Source: Kordiimonas aestuarii (GTDB lineage: Bacteria > Pseudomonadota > Alphaproteobacteria > Sphingomonadales > Kordiimonadaceae). From it: a DNA stretch of 64,000 bases. Where the stretch lies: assembly GCF_025574465.1 (NCBI RefSeq), contig NZ_JAOBPP010000016.1, positions 1 to 64,000 on the forward strand. The letters run 5' to 3'. The notes beneath the pieces are model-generated. The model was not told where the DNA came from. It was given only the letters and a program-made list of their open reading frames with translations, and made no database searches. Shown here one piece after another: positions 38,481 to 46,998 of the stretch (positions within the stretch are counted from its first letter, which is position 1; the number at the start of each line of letters is the position of its first letter). The position numbers were made by a program, and so were the translations under genes.

Positions 38481-40139
38481 ATGAAAAATCGCCCGGATAT
38501 CCACGCGCCGCATGGTGCAGATCTCACATGCAAAAGCTGGGCAACCGAAGCGCCCATGCGCATGCTGATGAACAACCTCGACCCCATGGTAGCGGAAAAC
38601 CCGGAGGAACTGGTGGTTTATGGCGGCATCGGCCGGGCCGCGCGCAATTGGGACTGTTATGAGGCGATTGTCTCCACCTTGAGGGGGATGGAAGAAGATG
38701 AAACCCTCCTGGTGCAATCCGGCAAGCCGGTCGGCGTGTTCCGCACCCACATCGATGCGCCGCGGGTGCTGATCGCCAACTCCAACCTCGTGCCGGCATG
38801 GGCGAACTGGGATCATTTTAATGAGCTCGATAAAAAGGGCCTGATGATGTACGGCCAGATGACCGCGGGTTCGTGGATCTATATCGGCAGCCAGGGCATC
38901 GTGCAGGGCACCTATGAAACCTTTGTCGAGATGGGCCGCCAGCACTTTGGTGGCAGCCTCAAAGGCAAATGGATTTTGACCGCAGGCCTCGGCGGCATGG
39001 GCGGCGCTCAACCACTGGCGGCCACCATGGCGGGCGCAAGCTGCATGGCGATTGAATGCCAGGAAAGCCGCATTGAATACCGGCTGAAAACTGGCTATCT
39101 CGACACCCGCGCGGACACGGTTGAAGACGCTTTGGCGATCATCGAGCGCGCGCACAAGGAAGGTACGTCGGTCTCCGTCGGTGTGCTCGGTAATGCCGCT
39201 GCAATCCTGCCGGAAATGGTCAAAAAAGGCATCCGCCCCGACGCGCTGACGGACCAGACCTCCGCTCACGACCCGGTGAACGGCTACCTGCCGATCGGCT
39301 GGACAGTTGAAGAATGGTTCACGAAGCGCGAGACTGACCCCAAAGCCGTGGCCGCCGCTTCCAAACCTTCAATGGCGGTGCATGTGCAGGCGATGCTTGA
39401 TTATCACCGCATGGGTGTGCCGACGGTTGACTATGGCAACAACATCCGTCAGGTCGCGTTTGACGAAGGCATGAAAGACGCCTTCGACTTCCCGGGTTTT
39501 GTACCGGCCTATATCCGCCCGCTCTTTTGCCGCGGTATCGGTCCGTTCCGCTGGGCGGCGCTTTCGGGTGACCCGGAAGATATCTACAAGACCGACCAGA
39601 AGGTGAAGGAGCTGATCCCCGACAACCCGCACCTGCATAACTGGCTTGATATGGCGCGCGAGCGTATCCAGTTCCAGGGTCTGCCCGCGCGCATCTGCTG
39701 GGTGGGGCTTGGTGACCGGCACCGCCTTGGCCTCGCGTTTAACGAGATGGTTAAAAACGGGGAGCTAAAAGCGCCGGTCGTGATTGGCCGTGACCACCTT
39801 GATAGTGGCTCGGTCGCGAGCCCGAACCGGGAAACCGAGGCGATGAAAGATGGTTCTGACGCCGTGTCTGACTGGCCCTTACTCAACGCGCTTCTCAATA
39901 CCGCGTCTGGCGCCACATGGGTCAGCCTGCACCATGGTGGTGGTGTTGGTATGGGCTACAGCCAGCACTCGGGCGTTGTGATCCTGTGTGACGGCACCGA
40001 GGCTGCCGCGAAGCGTGTGGGCCGTGTGCTGTGGAACGACCCGGCAACAGGTGTGATGCGCCACGCTGACGCAGGATACGAGATCGCGCAGGACTGTGCA
40101 CGGGACAAGGGCCTCAACCTGCCAATGCTGACAAAGTAA
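38481..40139 (+). CDS. hutU: Urocanate hydratase
   Basis: About 552 residues from ATG 38481; the frame opens 51 bp upstream inside hutC, but homology starts here (D-I-H-A-P-H-G at the N-terminus). The NAD+-dependent enzyme converts urocanate to imidazolonepropionate, step two. Seen: L-M-N-N-L-D-P-x-[12 protein letters not shown], the Rossmann-like [23 protein letters not shown], and the H-x-G-G-G-V-G-x-G family signature at [13 protein letters not shown]. Confidence 0.95.
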   Translation: MKNRPDIHAPHGADLTCKSWATEAPMRMLMNNLDPMVAENPEELVVYGGIGRAARNWDCYEAIVSTLRGMEEDETLLVQSGKPVGVFRTHIDAPRVLIANSNLVPAWANWDHFNELDKKGLMMYGQMTAGSWIYIGSQGIVQGTYETFVEMGRQHFGGSLKGKWILTAGLGGMGGAQPLAATMAGASCMAIECQESRIEYRLKTGYLDTRADTVEDALAIIERAHKEGTSVSVGVLGNAAAILPEMVKKGIRPDALTDQTSAHDPVNGYLPIGWTVEEWFTKRETDPKAVAAASKPSMAVHVQAMLDYHRMGVPTVDYGNNIRQVAFDEGMKDAFDFPGFVPAYIRPLFCRGIGPFRWAALSGDPEDIYKTDQKVKELIPDNPHLHNWLDMARERIQFQGLPARICWVGLGDRHRLGLAFNEMVKNGELKAPVVIGRDHLDSGSVASPNRETEAMKDGSDAVSDWPLLNALLNTASGATWVSLHHGGGVGMGYSQHSGVVILCDGTEAAAKRVGRVLWNDPATGVMRHADAGYEIAQDCARDKGLNLPMLTK

Positions 40140-40168
40140 TTTGGCAAAGTAAGAGAGTAGGGCAGTTT

Positions 40169-41722
40169 ATGAGCAAACATCAGATGGTCCGCAAAGCGGG
40201 CGAGTTCAGCCTTCAGGACCTGAGGCATATCTATGAGAAACCAACTGAGCTGGCGCTTGACCGGTCTGACCAGGGCCGGATCGAGGAAGCCCGCAAAACG
40301 GTGACAGACCTCATCAGCCGAGGTGAAACCGCATACGGCATCAACACCGGCTTCGGCCTGATGGCAAACACGCGCATCAAATCGGCGGATGTGGAACGCC
40401 TGCAGGAAAACCTTGTGCTCTCGCACGCCACCGGCACGGGCGAGCCACTGAAGGATGGCGTCGTGCGGCTGGTGCTTGCGCTCAAGTCCACGTCGCTCGC
40501 GCAGGGGCACTCGGGCGTGCGGCCCAAGCTGATTGACGCGCTTCTGGCACTCCTTGCTCACGAGGTCTATCCAGTGATCCCGGCGAAAGGGTCTGTGGGC
40601 GCGTCGGGTGATTTGGCGCCGCTTGCTCATATGTCTGCGGTGCTGCTGGGCTACGGCGACGTGCGCAAGGACGGCAAGGTGATGAGTGCGAAGGACGGTC
40701 TCAAGCTCGCGGGGCTTGCGCCCATGGCGCTGGAGGCCAAGGAAGGCCTCGCGCTTCTCAACGGCACGCAGGTTTCAACCGCACTCACGCTCGCGGGCCT
40801 TTTTGAGATCGAGAATGTCTTCGCCTCCGCCATGGTCGCGGGCGCGATGAGCGTGGACGCGATGAAAGGCAGCGATGTGCCCTTTGATGCACGCATCCAT
40901 GCTGTGCGCCGCCAGCAGGGGCAGATCGACACCGCCGCCACCTACCGCGCGCTGCTCGATGGATCGGAAATTCGCCACAGCCATGATGATTGCGAAAAGG
41001 TACAGGACCCTTATAGCTTAAGGTGTCAGCCACAGGTGATGGGGGCAGCGCTTGGTGTGATGCGGCAGGCGGCTGAAACCCTGCTCACCGAAGCAAACGC
41101 GGTAACCGACAATCCGCTCATTTTCCCCGAGGAAGGCGATATCCTCTCGGGCGGCAACTTCCATGCCGAACCTGTGGCGATGGCCGCAGACATGCTGGCA
41201 ATCGCGGTATGCGAGATCGCGTCCATCTCCGAACGCCGCACCAGCCTGCTCGTCGACCCCAAGATGTCTGGCCTGCCAGCATTCCTCGTCAAGGACGGTG
41301 GCCTCAATTCGGGTTTCATGATCGCGCAGGTCACGACGGCGGCGCTCGTAAGCGAAAACAAGACCTACGCCCACCCCGCCAGTGTCGATTCGATCCCGAC
41401 ATCAGCAGGGCAGGAGGACCATGTATCGATGGCGACCTTTGCCGGACGCCGCCTGCATGACATGGCGGAGAACGCGGGCGCAGTGATCGCCATCGAACTT
41501 CTCGCGGCGGCGCAAGGGGTTGACTTCCACCGGCCGCTTCGGTCCAGCGAGACGCTTGAGAGCGCGCATGCGCACATTCGGGAACTGGTGGATTTTTATG
41601 AGCAAGACAGGTATTTTGCGCCGGATATAGAAGCCGTGCGTCGCTTGGTGGCGGCAGGCACCCTCAACCGATTTGTGGATACCTTGCTGCCTTCGACCCA
41701 CCTCGGGAGCATACAATTTTGA
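40169..41722 (+). CDS. hutH: Histidine ammonia-lyase
   Basis: 517 residues. It deaminates L-histidine to urocanate, the first step. The autocatalytic MIO prosthetic group forms from Ala145-Ser146-Gly147 in [14 protein letters not shown]. Also N-T-G-F-G near residue 60 and [14 protein letters not shown] ([12 protein letters not shown]). RBS AGAGAG upstream; 29 bp after hutU. The stop TGA overlaps the hutG start in TTGA, so the two are translationally coupled. Confidence 0.95.
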   Translation: MSKHQMVRKAGEFSLQDLRHIYEKPTELALDRSDQGRIEEARKTVTDLISRGETAYGINTGFGLMANTRIKSADVERLQENLVLSHATGTGEPLKDGVVRLVLALKSTSLAQGHSGVRPKLIDALLALLAHEVYPVIPAKGSVGASGDLAPLAHMSAVLLGYGDVRKDGKVMSAKDGLKLAGLAPMALEAKEGLALLNGTQVSTALTLAGLFEIENVFASAMVAGAMSVDAMKGSDVPFDARIHAVRRQQGQIDTAATYRALLDGSEIRHSHDDCEKVQDPYSLRCQPQVMGAALGVMRQAAETLLTEANAVTDNPLIFPEEGDILSGGNFHAEPVAMAADMLAIAVCEIASISERRTSLLVDPKMSGLPAFLVKDGGLNSGFMIAQVTTAALVSENKTYAHPASVDSIPTSAGQEDHVSMATFAGRRLHDMAENAGAVIAIELLAAAQGVDFHRPLRSSETLESAHAHIRELVDFYEQDRYFAPDIEAVRRLVAAGTLNRFVDTLLPSTHLGSIQF

Positions 41723-42534
41723 GTGCCGTTTATACATTGAGCAGGGGGCACAGCCCCCTTATCGTTTCCATGCCGCATAGCGGTGAAGCACTGGGCCCGT
41801 TTGCCCCGCGCATGACGGACGCCGCGCATCGGATCGCGGATACAGACTGGCATTTGCCGCGCCTGTACGCCTTTCTGGGTGATATGGGCGCGACGGTGCT
41901 GTCCGCGAACTATTCCCGCTATGTGATTGACCTGAACCGCGACCCGTCGGGCAAAAGCCTTTACCCCGGCCAGAATGTGACCGAGCTTTGCCCCACCACC
42001 ACCTTTGCGGAAGAGCCGATCTACCGGCAAGGCGAAACGCCGGGCGTAGCGGATGTCAGCGAGCGGACCAAAACATACTGGCACCCGTATCACACAGCAC
42101 TGACGGCAGAGATCGAGCGCGTGAAGGCGGAACATGGTTACGCGCTGTTGTGGGATGCGCATTCCATCCGGTCCCACGTGCCGCGCTTTTTTGAAGGATG
42201 TCTGCCAGACTTCAACCTTGGCACCAATGAGGGCGCATCATGCGATGCGGGGCTGGCGCAGCAGGTATACACCGCAGCGAAAGGGGCTGAGAGCTTTACG
42301 AGTGTGCTCAACGGTCGTTTCAAGGGCGGTTACATCACCCGGCGGTACGGCAACCCGGCTGAGGATGTGCATGCCATCCAGCTGGAGCTGGCGCAAATTA
42401 CCTATATGGATGAGAGTTATCCCTTCGCCTACCAGGACGATATTGCGGCCAAGGTTGCGGCCCCCATCCGCCGCATGATGGAAGCCATGCTGGCGTGGCG
42501 GCCTGAGGTTGCCCGGCTCAGATCCAGCGCCTGA
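41719..42534 (+). CDS. hutG: N-formylglutamate deformylase
   Basis: 271 residues. It hydrolyses N-formyl-L-glutamate to formate and glutamate, the last step in the HutF branch. FGase family motifs: [27 protein letters not shown] and [10 protein letters not shown]. The most upstream start is a TTG in a 4-bp overlap with hutH; there is no nearer ATG in frame that preserves the N-terminal family residues. The 3' end overlaps the leftward ICMT-like gene by 17 bp. Confidence 0.92.
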   Translation: MSAVYTLSRGHSPLIVSMPHSGEALGPFAPRMTDAAHRIADTDWHLPRLYAFLGDMGATVLSANYSRYVIDLNRDPSGKSLYPGQNVTELCPTTTFAEEPIYRQGETPGVADVSERTKTYWHPYHTALTAEIERVKAEHGYALLWDAHSIRSHVPRFFEGCLPDFNLGTNEGASCDAGLAQQVYTAAKGAESFTSVLNGRFKGGYITRRYGNPAEDVHAIQLELAQITYMDESYPFAYQDDIAAKVAAPIRRMMEAMLAWRPEVARLRSSA

Positions 42535-42973
42535 CACGGGCCTTATATGCCAGATAGTCCTCGCCGAACGTCTCGGTCAGCATGCGCTCCTCGCGGCGGA
42601 TGAAGTAGTGCTGGATAAGGCCAATGAAGACGATGACCGGGATCACCGGCGTCCAGCCGCCGGTAAGCGGCCACAACCCAAGAAGCAGCAACGCCATGGC
42701 GACATACATGGGGTTGCGGGTGTAACGGTAAGCACCTTCGGTAACCAGCTTGTGCGACGGCTCGCCCGGAAAGAATGTCGTGCCCGCAGCGATAAAGCGG
42801 TTCTTCTCCCGGAACGCCAGCCACACGGCAAAGGCGCATAGCGGCAGGCCGTAAAAATGCGCGAACGACTGCCCCGTCTCCATCCGCCCCAGAGTATGCA
42901 TCGCAATGGCTGCCAAAATCATCAGATGCGGCGGGAATATGCGGTAGGGGTTGTGGTGTTTGTCAGATGGCAT
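42518..42973 (-). CDS. Isoprenylcysteine carboxyl methyltransferase-family membrane protein
   Basis: 151 residues with about four predicted TM segments. The ICMT/PEMT signature A-Y-R-Y-T-R-N-P-M-Y-V-A and the C-terminal [25 protein letters not shown] are clear. Bacterial members are SAM-dependent methyltransferases of largely unknown substrate. Its start overlaps the MarR gene's end by 11 bp, so the two form an operon and MarR probably controls it. Confidence 0.88.
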   Translation of the reverse strand: MPSDKHHNPYRIFPPHLMILAAIAMHTLGRMETGQSFAHFYGLPLCAFAVWLAFREKNRFIAAGTTFFPGEPSHKLVTEGAYRYTRNPMYVAMALLLLGLWPLTGGWTPVIPVIVFIGLIQHYFIRREERMLTETFGEDYLAYKARVRRWI

Positions 42974-43430
42974 TATTTGTCTCCTCGCTCAACTCGCCCA
43001 GAACATTCGCGATCAGCTTGTCCATCAGGCCATGCGCCGCGCCAATATCGCTTGCGGGGATGCCACCAAACAAGGTCTCCAGTAGCGTGGCTTCGGTTTG
43101 TTTTATCTGTTCAAAAAGCGCACCGCCCTTGTCGCTGAGCGTAATCAGGTGGGAGCGCCGGTGGGCGGGGTTTGGGCGTTTCTCAATAAAGCCCTTTTCC
43201 AAAAGACTGTTCATGCGCACCTGCATGTTCTGCCGGGACACAATAAAAAGACGCGCGAGATCAGGGACGGTGGCGGGGCCCCAACCGCGCAGCCGTTCCA
43301 GCATGGCGCGCTCGGCCGCGCTGATGTCAAACTGCTCGCAATACTGATCGCTCAGCGCACCCAGCAGTTTGAAGGCACGGCGCAGTTTCCATGTCAGCAA
43401 ATAGCGCGGATCCTGATGAATGTCGGTCAC
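42963..43430 (-). CDS. MarR-family transcriptional regulator
   Basis: 155 residues: N-terminal dimerisation helices, a winged HTH at about 50-115 (T-V-P-D-L-A-R-L-F-I-V-S-R-Q-N-M-Q; wing N-P-A-H-R-R-S-H-L-I-T-L-S-D-K-G) and a C-terminal helix. It heads a two-gene operon with the ICMT-like gene. Nested inverted repeats just upstream (43442-43486) suggest autoregulation. Confidence 0.88.
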   Translation of the reverse strand: MTDIHQDPRYLLTWKLRRAFKLLGALSDQYCEQFDISAAERAMLERLRGWGPATVPDLARLFIVSRQNMQVRMNSLLEKGFIEKRPNPAHRRSHLITLSDKGGALFEQIKQTEATLLETLFGGIPASDIGAAHGLMDKLIANVLGELSEETNNAI

Positions 43431-43441
43431 GTCTTTCTCCT

Positions 43442-43486
43442 ATATTGACAAATAATATGTCATTATGACAACTTAATTGTCAATAT
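43442..43486. promoter_or_regulatory. Nested inverted repeats upstream of marR (putative operator)
   Basis: A perfect 10-bp inverted repeat (ATATTGACAA at 43442-43451 and TTGTCAATAT at 43477-43486) encloses a second one (TGTCAT-T-ATGACA, 43458-43470). All four half-sites contain TGACA or TGTCA. It begins 11 bp before the MarR start and overlaps the likely promoter, as expected for an autorepressor. Which dimer binds which pair is not known. Confidence 0.65.
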
Positions 43487-43859
43487 GTATTATGAAGTGA
43501 TGAGCGCTGATCCGGCGTTGAAGTTGTACCAGCCCCGAAGGGTTGGCAGGACCTTGAGGGTATCAATTCACCTTTGCCTGCAGGGCGTGGGGATCAAGTC
43601 AACCGAGCGGTGCGGGGCGAAAAAAATCACGAAACTTGTCCAGCGGTCGCGGCTGTTTCCGTCGATCCGGCGGCCAGGGTCTTCGCCGGAGGACACGGCG
43701 CAGGCGATAGCGTCACAGTCCTGAGCGTTGAAATCGCAGATCTCGATTTTCTATTCGTCTAGAGCGCTGCTAAACTCGGGTGCACATAAAGCCCTGGCAG
43801 GTGAAACATCCTGCCAGCGTTCCAATTTACCCGGCTTCCTGGTTTGGATAGGAGGTGCC
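43487..43859. other. Intergenic region, no convincing gene
   Basis: About 370 bp between the MarR promoter and the VOC gene's end. A 79-codon frame at 43485-43724 (+) has no family features and begins in the operator, and was not called. A 7-bp inverted repeat (CTGGCAG at 43794-43800, CTGCCAG at 43811-43817) lies 43 bp beyond the VOC stop and might be a weak hairpin, but it lacks a U-tract. Confidence 0.5.
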
Positions 43860-44273
43860 CTACTTGGCGAACAGCTGGCTTTGGTCCTTGAAGGCTTTGA
43901 ATTCAAGCGCGTTGCCGGCGGGGTCGAGAAAGAACATGGTGGCCTGTTCGCCCACCTCTCCCTCGAACCTTATGCCGGGCTCGATGATGAACTCGACCTC
44001 GGCGGCCGCTAGCCGCGTGGCGAGCGCGTGCCAGTCATCCCATTCGAGCACCACACCGTAGTGGAAACTGGGCACGGCTTCGCCGTCCACATCGTTGTGG
44101 TCCGGCTGGCCGACGGGCGTGCCAAGGTGCACGACAAACTGATGGCCGAAGAAATCGAAATCCACCCACCGGTCTGACGAGCGGCCTTCAGGGCAGCCCA
44201 TCAACTCGCCATAGAAGGCCCGTGCGGCTTTGAGGTCATCCACGGGGACGGCAAGATGAAAAGGCTGCACCAT
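43860..44273 (-). CDS. VOC-family (glyoxalase/bleomycin-resistance-like) protein
   Basis: 137 residues of the vicinal-oxygen-chelate fold: the N-terminal [22 protein letters not shown] and C-terminal [14 protein letters not shown]. The His near residue 6 and the C-terminal Glu fit metal ligands. Function unknown; members include lyases, dioxygenases and resistance proteins. It starts 12 bp after the M20 gene's stop on the same strand, so cotranscription is likely. Confidence 0.85.
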   Translation of the reverse strand: MVQPFHLAVPVDDLKAARAFYGELMGCPEGRSSDRWVDFDFFGHQFVVHLGTPVGQPDHNDVDGEAVPSFHYGVVLEWDDWHALATRLAAAEVEFIIEPGIRFEGEVGEQATMFFLDPAGNALEFKAFKDQSQLFAK

Positions 44274-44285
44274 GAGGTCTCTCCG

Positions 44286-45605
44286 TTATTTTTTCATCAG
44301 GTCCATGACCGCGATGGTCATGGCTTCAACACCTGCCTTGATTGAAGGCTCGGGCGCGATCTTGAACAGCGGTGAGTGGTGGCCGGAAATCGCAGGTCCG
44401 CCTTCCTTGGCTGCGTCGATCCATTCCTGCGGTGTGCCGCCAACATAGAAGTAGAAGCCCGGCACGTCCTCGTCCGTCATGGTGAATTCGGAGAAATCCT
44501 CCGCGCCCATGCCGCGCTGTACGTACGGCAGCAACTGGTCTTCGCCCATTTTCTCCTTCAGTGCCTTATCAAGACGGACGGTCAGTTCGTCATCATTCAC
44601 GGTGGTGGGCGCGCTGGTGAGCGAAAGCTCGACCGTTGGCAGCATGTCCTCTGGCAGGCCTGCCACGCGACCGGTGTTCTCGGCAATGCGCTTGATACCC
44701 TGCAGCAGTTTTTCGCGCACGGCTTCGTCGTTCGAACGCACCGTCAGCGTTAGTTTCGCTTCGTCCGAGATGATGTTGTTTTTGGTGCCTGCGTGGAAGG
44801 TGCCCACGGTAACCACGCCCGGGTCAAGCGGGGAAATCTCGCGCGAGACGAGGGTCTGCAGCGCATTCACGATCTGCGCGCCAATCACGATCGGATCCTT
44901 GCCCATGTGCGGGGAAGCGCCGTGGGTGCCCACGCCGTGCACGGTGATGTGCACGCTGTCCGAGCTTGAGAACATAATGCCGCTTTTGTAGACAACCTTG
45001 CCCGCAGGGACACCGGAAGCGACATGCAGCGCCAGCGCGTAATCAGGCGTGCCGAAGCGCTTGAAGATGTCATCCTTGATCATCGCCTTCGCGCCGGAGA
45101 TCACCTCCTCCGCCGGTTGGCCCACCAGCATCAGGGTGCCCGACCATTCATCCTTGTGCTTCACGAGGCGGCGGGCGGTGCCGATAAGGCTGGTGATATG
45201 TACGTCGTGCCCGCAGGCGTGCATCACCGGCCTCTCGATGCCGTGCATATCCACCTGAGTGGCTTTGGACTGGTAGGCAAGCCCGGTGTTTTCCTTCACT
45301 GGCAGGCCGTCCATATCGGCGCGGACCATCACCAGCGGGCCGTCACCGTTTTTCATCATCGCGACAAGGCCCGTTTCGGCGACGCCGGTGGTGACATCAA
45401 AGCCCAGCGCTGTCAGCTCATCGGCGATCTTGGCTGCCGTGCGTGTCTCGCGGAAGGAAAGCTCCGGATGTTCGTGAAAGTCTACAAACAGCTTTTCAAG
45501 GTAGGGGTAATCGTCCGCGACCTCGTTTTCCAGATCAGCGGCGAGCACGGGTGCACTCATGGCTGTGGCCATCAGCAGGGCCGCGGCGTGTTTCAGGTAT
45601 TTCAT
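44286..45605 (-). CDS. M20 family amidohydrolase, exported (hippurate/IAA-amino acid hydrolase-like)
   Basis: 439 residues with a clear signal peptide (A-A-L-L-M-A-T-A-M-S-A-P-V-L-A-A). The M20D metallopeptidase core has D-F-H-E-H-P-E-L-S-F-R-E, V-R-A-D-M-D-G-L-P-V, M-H-A-C-G-H-D-V-H, G-Q-P-A-E-E-V, and G-A-E-D-F-S-E-F near the end. Homologues release amino acids from N-acyl conjugates; secretion to the periplasm suggests use of external peptides or conjugates. Followed by the VOC gene 12 bp downstream. Confidence 0.88.
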   Translation of the reverse strand: MKYLKHAAALLMATAMSAPVLAADLENEVADDYPYLEKLFVDFHEHPELSFRETRTAAKIADELTALGFDVTTGVAETGLVAMMKNGDGPLVMVRADMDGLPVKENTGLAYQSKATQVDMHGIERPVMHACGHDVHITSLIGTARRLVKHKDEWSGTLMLVGQPAEEVISGAKAMIKDDIFKRFGTPDYALALHVASGVPAGKVVYKSGIMFSSSDSVHITVHGVGTHGASPHMGKDPIVIGAQIVNALQTLVSREISPLDPGVVTVGTFHAGTKNNIISDEAKLTLTVRSNDEAVREKLLQGIKRIAENTGRVAGLPEDMLPTVELSLTSAPTTVNDDELTVRLDKALKEKMGEDQLLPYVQRGMGAEDFSEFTMTDEDVPGFYFYVGGTPQEWIDAAKEGGPAISGHHSPLFKIAPEPSIKAGVEAMTIAVMDLMKK

Positions 45606-45835
45606 GTTTCTGTCCCCCTTGAGCAGGTTTTCTAAAGTCGTCTTCTGTTTGTTGCGTTATTTTTCACTTCCGGGCGATAGTTGTGCATATCCGCCCCCGG
45701 CTTGGCAATGGGGCTTCTCGCGCCATGCCGTTTCACAGCTGAATCTAGGGGATTTTCACCGCGCGGCGAATTTTTTTTCAGCCCCGTGAGATTGTGTCGT
45801 TGACTCGGGGGGGGCGCTTGGGTATTCACGGCGGC

Positions 45836-45925
45836 GGAGAGGTGGCCGAGTGGCTTAAGGCGCTCGCCTGCTAAGCGAGTTGGGGCTAACGCCCCTCGCG
45901 GGTTCGAATCCCGTCCTCTCCGCCA
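45836..45925 (+). tRNA. tRNA-Ser(GCU)
   Basis: A 90-nt class II tRNA: acceptor GGAGAGG pairs with CCTCTCC, the anticodon stem CTCGC/GCGAG encloses CTGCTAA with anticodon GCT (45870-45872), and a long variable arm follows, then the T-arm GGTTCGAATCC. CCA is encoded (45923-45925). Reads AGC/AGU. It sits at the border of the glycan locus; tRNA-Ser genes are frequent integration sites, but no integrase or direct repeat was seen here. Confidence 0.97.
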
Positions 45926-45960
45926 CTTTCCCTATCTGTTAGCAGGCACAGGATACGGGG

Positions 45961-45982
45961 CACCTCATGCAAAAATGGGGTG
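45961..45982 (+). terminator. Possible terminator after tRNA-Ser
   Basis: CACCTCAT (45961-45968) can pair with ATGGGGTG (45975-45982) with one GU wobble around a 6-nt loop, followed by GTTATTTAT. The U-tract is poor, so this is a weak candidate. Confidence 0.35.
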
Positions 45983-46008
45983 TGGTTATTTATCTATGCG
46001 CTGCGGCG

Positions 46009-46998
46009 TCATTGCCCGGCATACCCCACTAGACGGTCAAGCGGATGATAGACTGCGTCGCGGGAATATTTAGCCTGTGCAAAATCGATCATATGTTGTG
46101 CGATTTTTGTGCGGTAATTCTCATCGGTCATCAGGCGATAGCTTAAAAGCGCAGCGTCTACCGGAGCACTGAAGCGAAGGGGGGGGATAAGGTCCTCCGC
46201 CAGATTTTCCGCGCAGAGGCATGGCAGGCCGTGCCGAGCAAACAAGGCATGTTTGTCGATTGCTTCAATCCCGCTTTCCGGCGGTATAACCGCCATGCAG
46301 GCGCTGTTAACCTGCGCATTGATCTGCTCTTCCGATTGCATTGATATCCATTCAACCCCGGCAGCGGGCGCGAGGCCGAGGCTTGAAAAAGCATCGGGCA
46401 ACCGCAGGACCAGATGCGGGCAAAGTTCAAAGATAACCGGCCATATGGTATCAATGAAACGTGCCGTAACGGCAAGGGTGGCACTATTGGGTTCAAGGCA
46501 CATCAGCATGCCGGGCCGATCCTTGAACCAGGCGTCAGGCCTGAAGCCTTGTCCGGCGGAAATGCTCTCAACCGGTATGAACGCTTTTCCTGTGTCCCGC
46601 GCCGCTGGATACGCATATGGCAGAAGGCACTCTGGCTCGGGGCCAGCATGCTGCTCGGTTGGTGACGCGGAGAAAAATACCAGACCCGATTTCCCGGTGT
46701 CGCCGGGCGGTATTGTTTCGGGGTCAAGGTCCGTGTCGGTGAGCACCATGCTGTATTCTTTGGGAAAAATACGGGTGACCGACATATGCTGGTGCCGGCT
46801 GGTCCAGGGAAGTAGCCGGATGGAACCGCCAAGGCTCAATTCCCCTGCAGAGAAAGATACCTCGTTGTCCCGTACACTCGCATCAACGGGGATGCCCCTG
46901 AAAGCAAAATGGCGCAACAACTTTATAACGCGCCTGCGTTTATGGTTCAGCACGTTGTCCGGCAAAGACTGGAGCAGAAGAAGGGCGTTTTTTTTCAT
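46009..46998 (-). CDS. Possible glycosyltransferase (unrecognised family), glycan locus
   Basis: 329 residues, not assigned with confidence. The C-terminal half has A-V-I-P-P-E-S-G-I-E-A-I-D-K-H-A-L-F-A-R-H-G-L-P, reminiscent of the donor-binding region of GT-B enzymes (E-x7-E type), and ends Y-H-P-L-D-R-L-V-G-Y-A-G-Q. There is no TM or signal peptide. It overlaps the upstream DUF115 gene by 4 bp and is the last gene of the leftward operon, suggesting a shared role in glycan assembly. Confidence 0.5.
   Translation of the reverse strand: MKKNALLLLQSLPDNVLNHKRRRVIKLLRHFAFRGIPVDASVRDNEVSFSAGELSLGGSIRLLPWTSRHQHMSVTRIFPKEYSMVLTDTDLDPETIPPGDTGKSGLVFFSASPTEQHAGPEPECLLPYAYPAARDTGKAFIPVESISAGQGFRPDAWFKDRPGMLMCLEPNSATLAVTARFIDTIWPVIFELCPHLVLRLPDAFSSLGLAPAAGVEWISMQSEEQINAQVNSACMAVIPPESGIEAIDKHALFARHGLPCLCAENLAEDLIPPLRFSAPVDAALLSYRLMTDENYRTKIAQHMIDFAQAKYSRDAVYHPLDRLVGYAGQ

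Noticed and set aside
43485..43724. 79-codon plus-strand frame in the MarR/VOC gap
   Set aside because: No family similarity, begins within the MarR operator repeats, and no convincing ribosome site.
45836..45925. tRNA-Ser as an integration site for a genomic island
   Set aside because: The tRNA borders the glycan genes, but no integrase and no direct repeat of the tRNA 3' end was seen downstream in the window.
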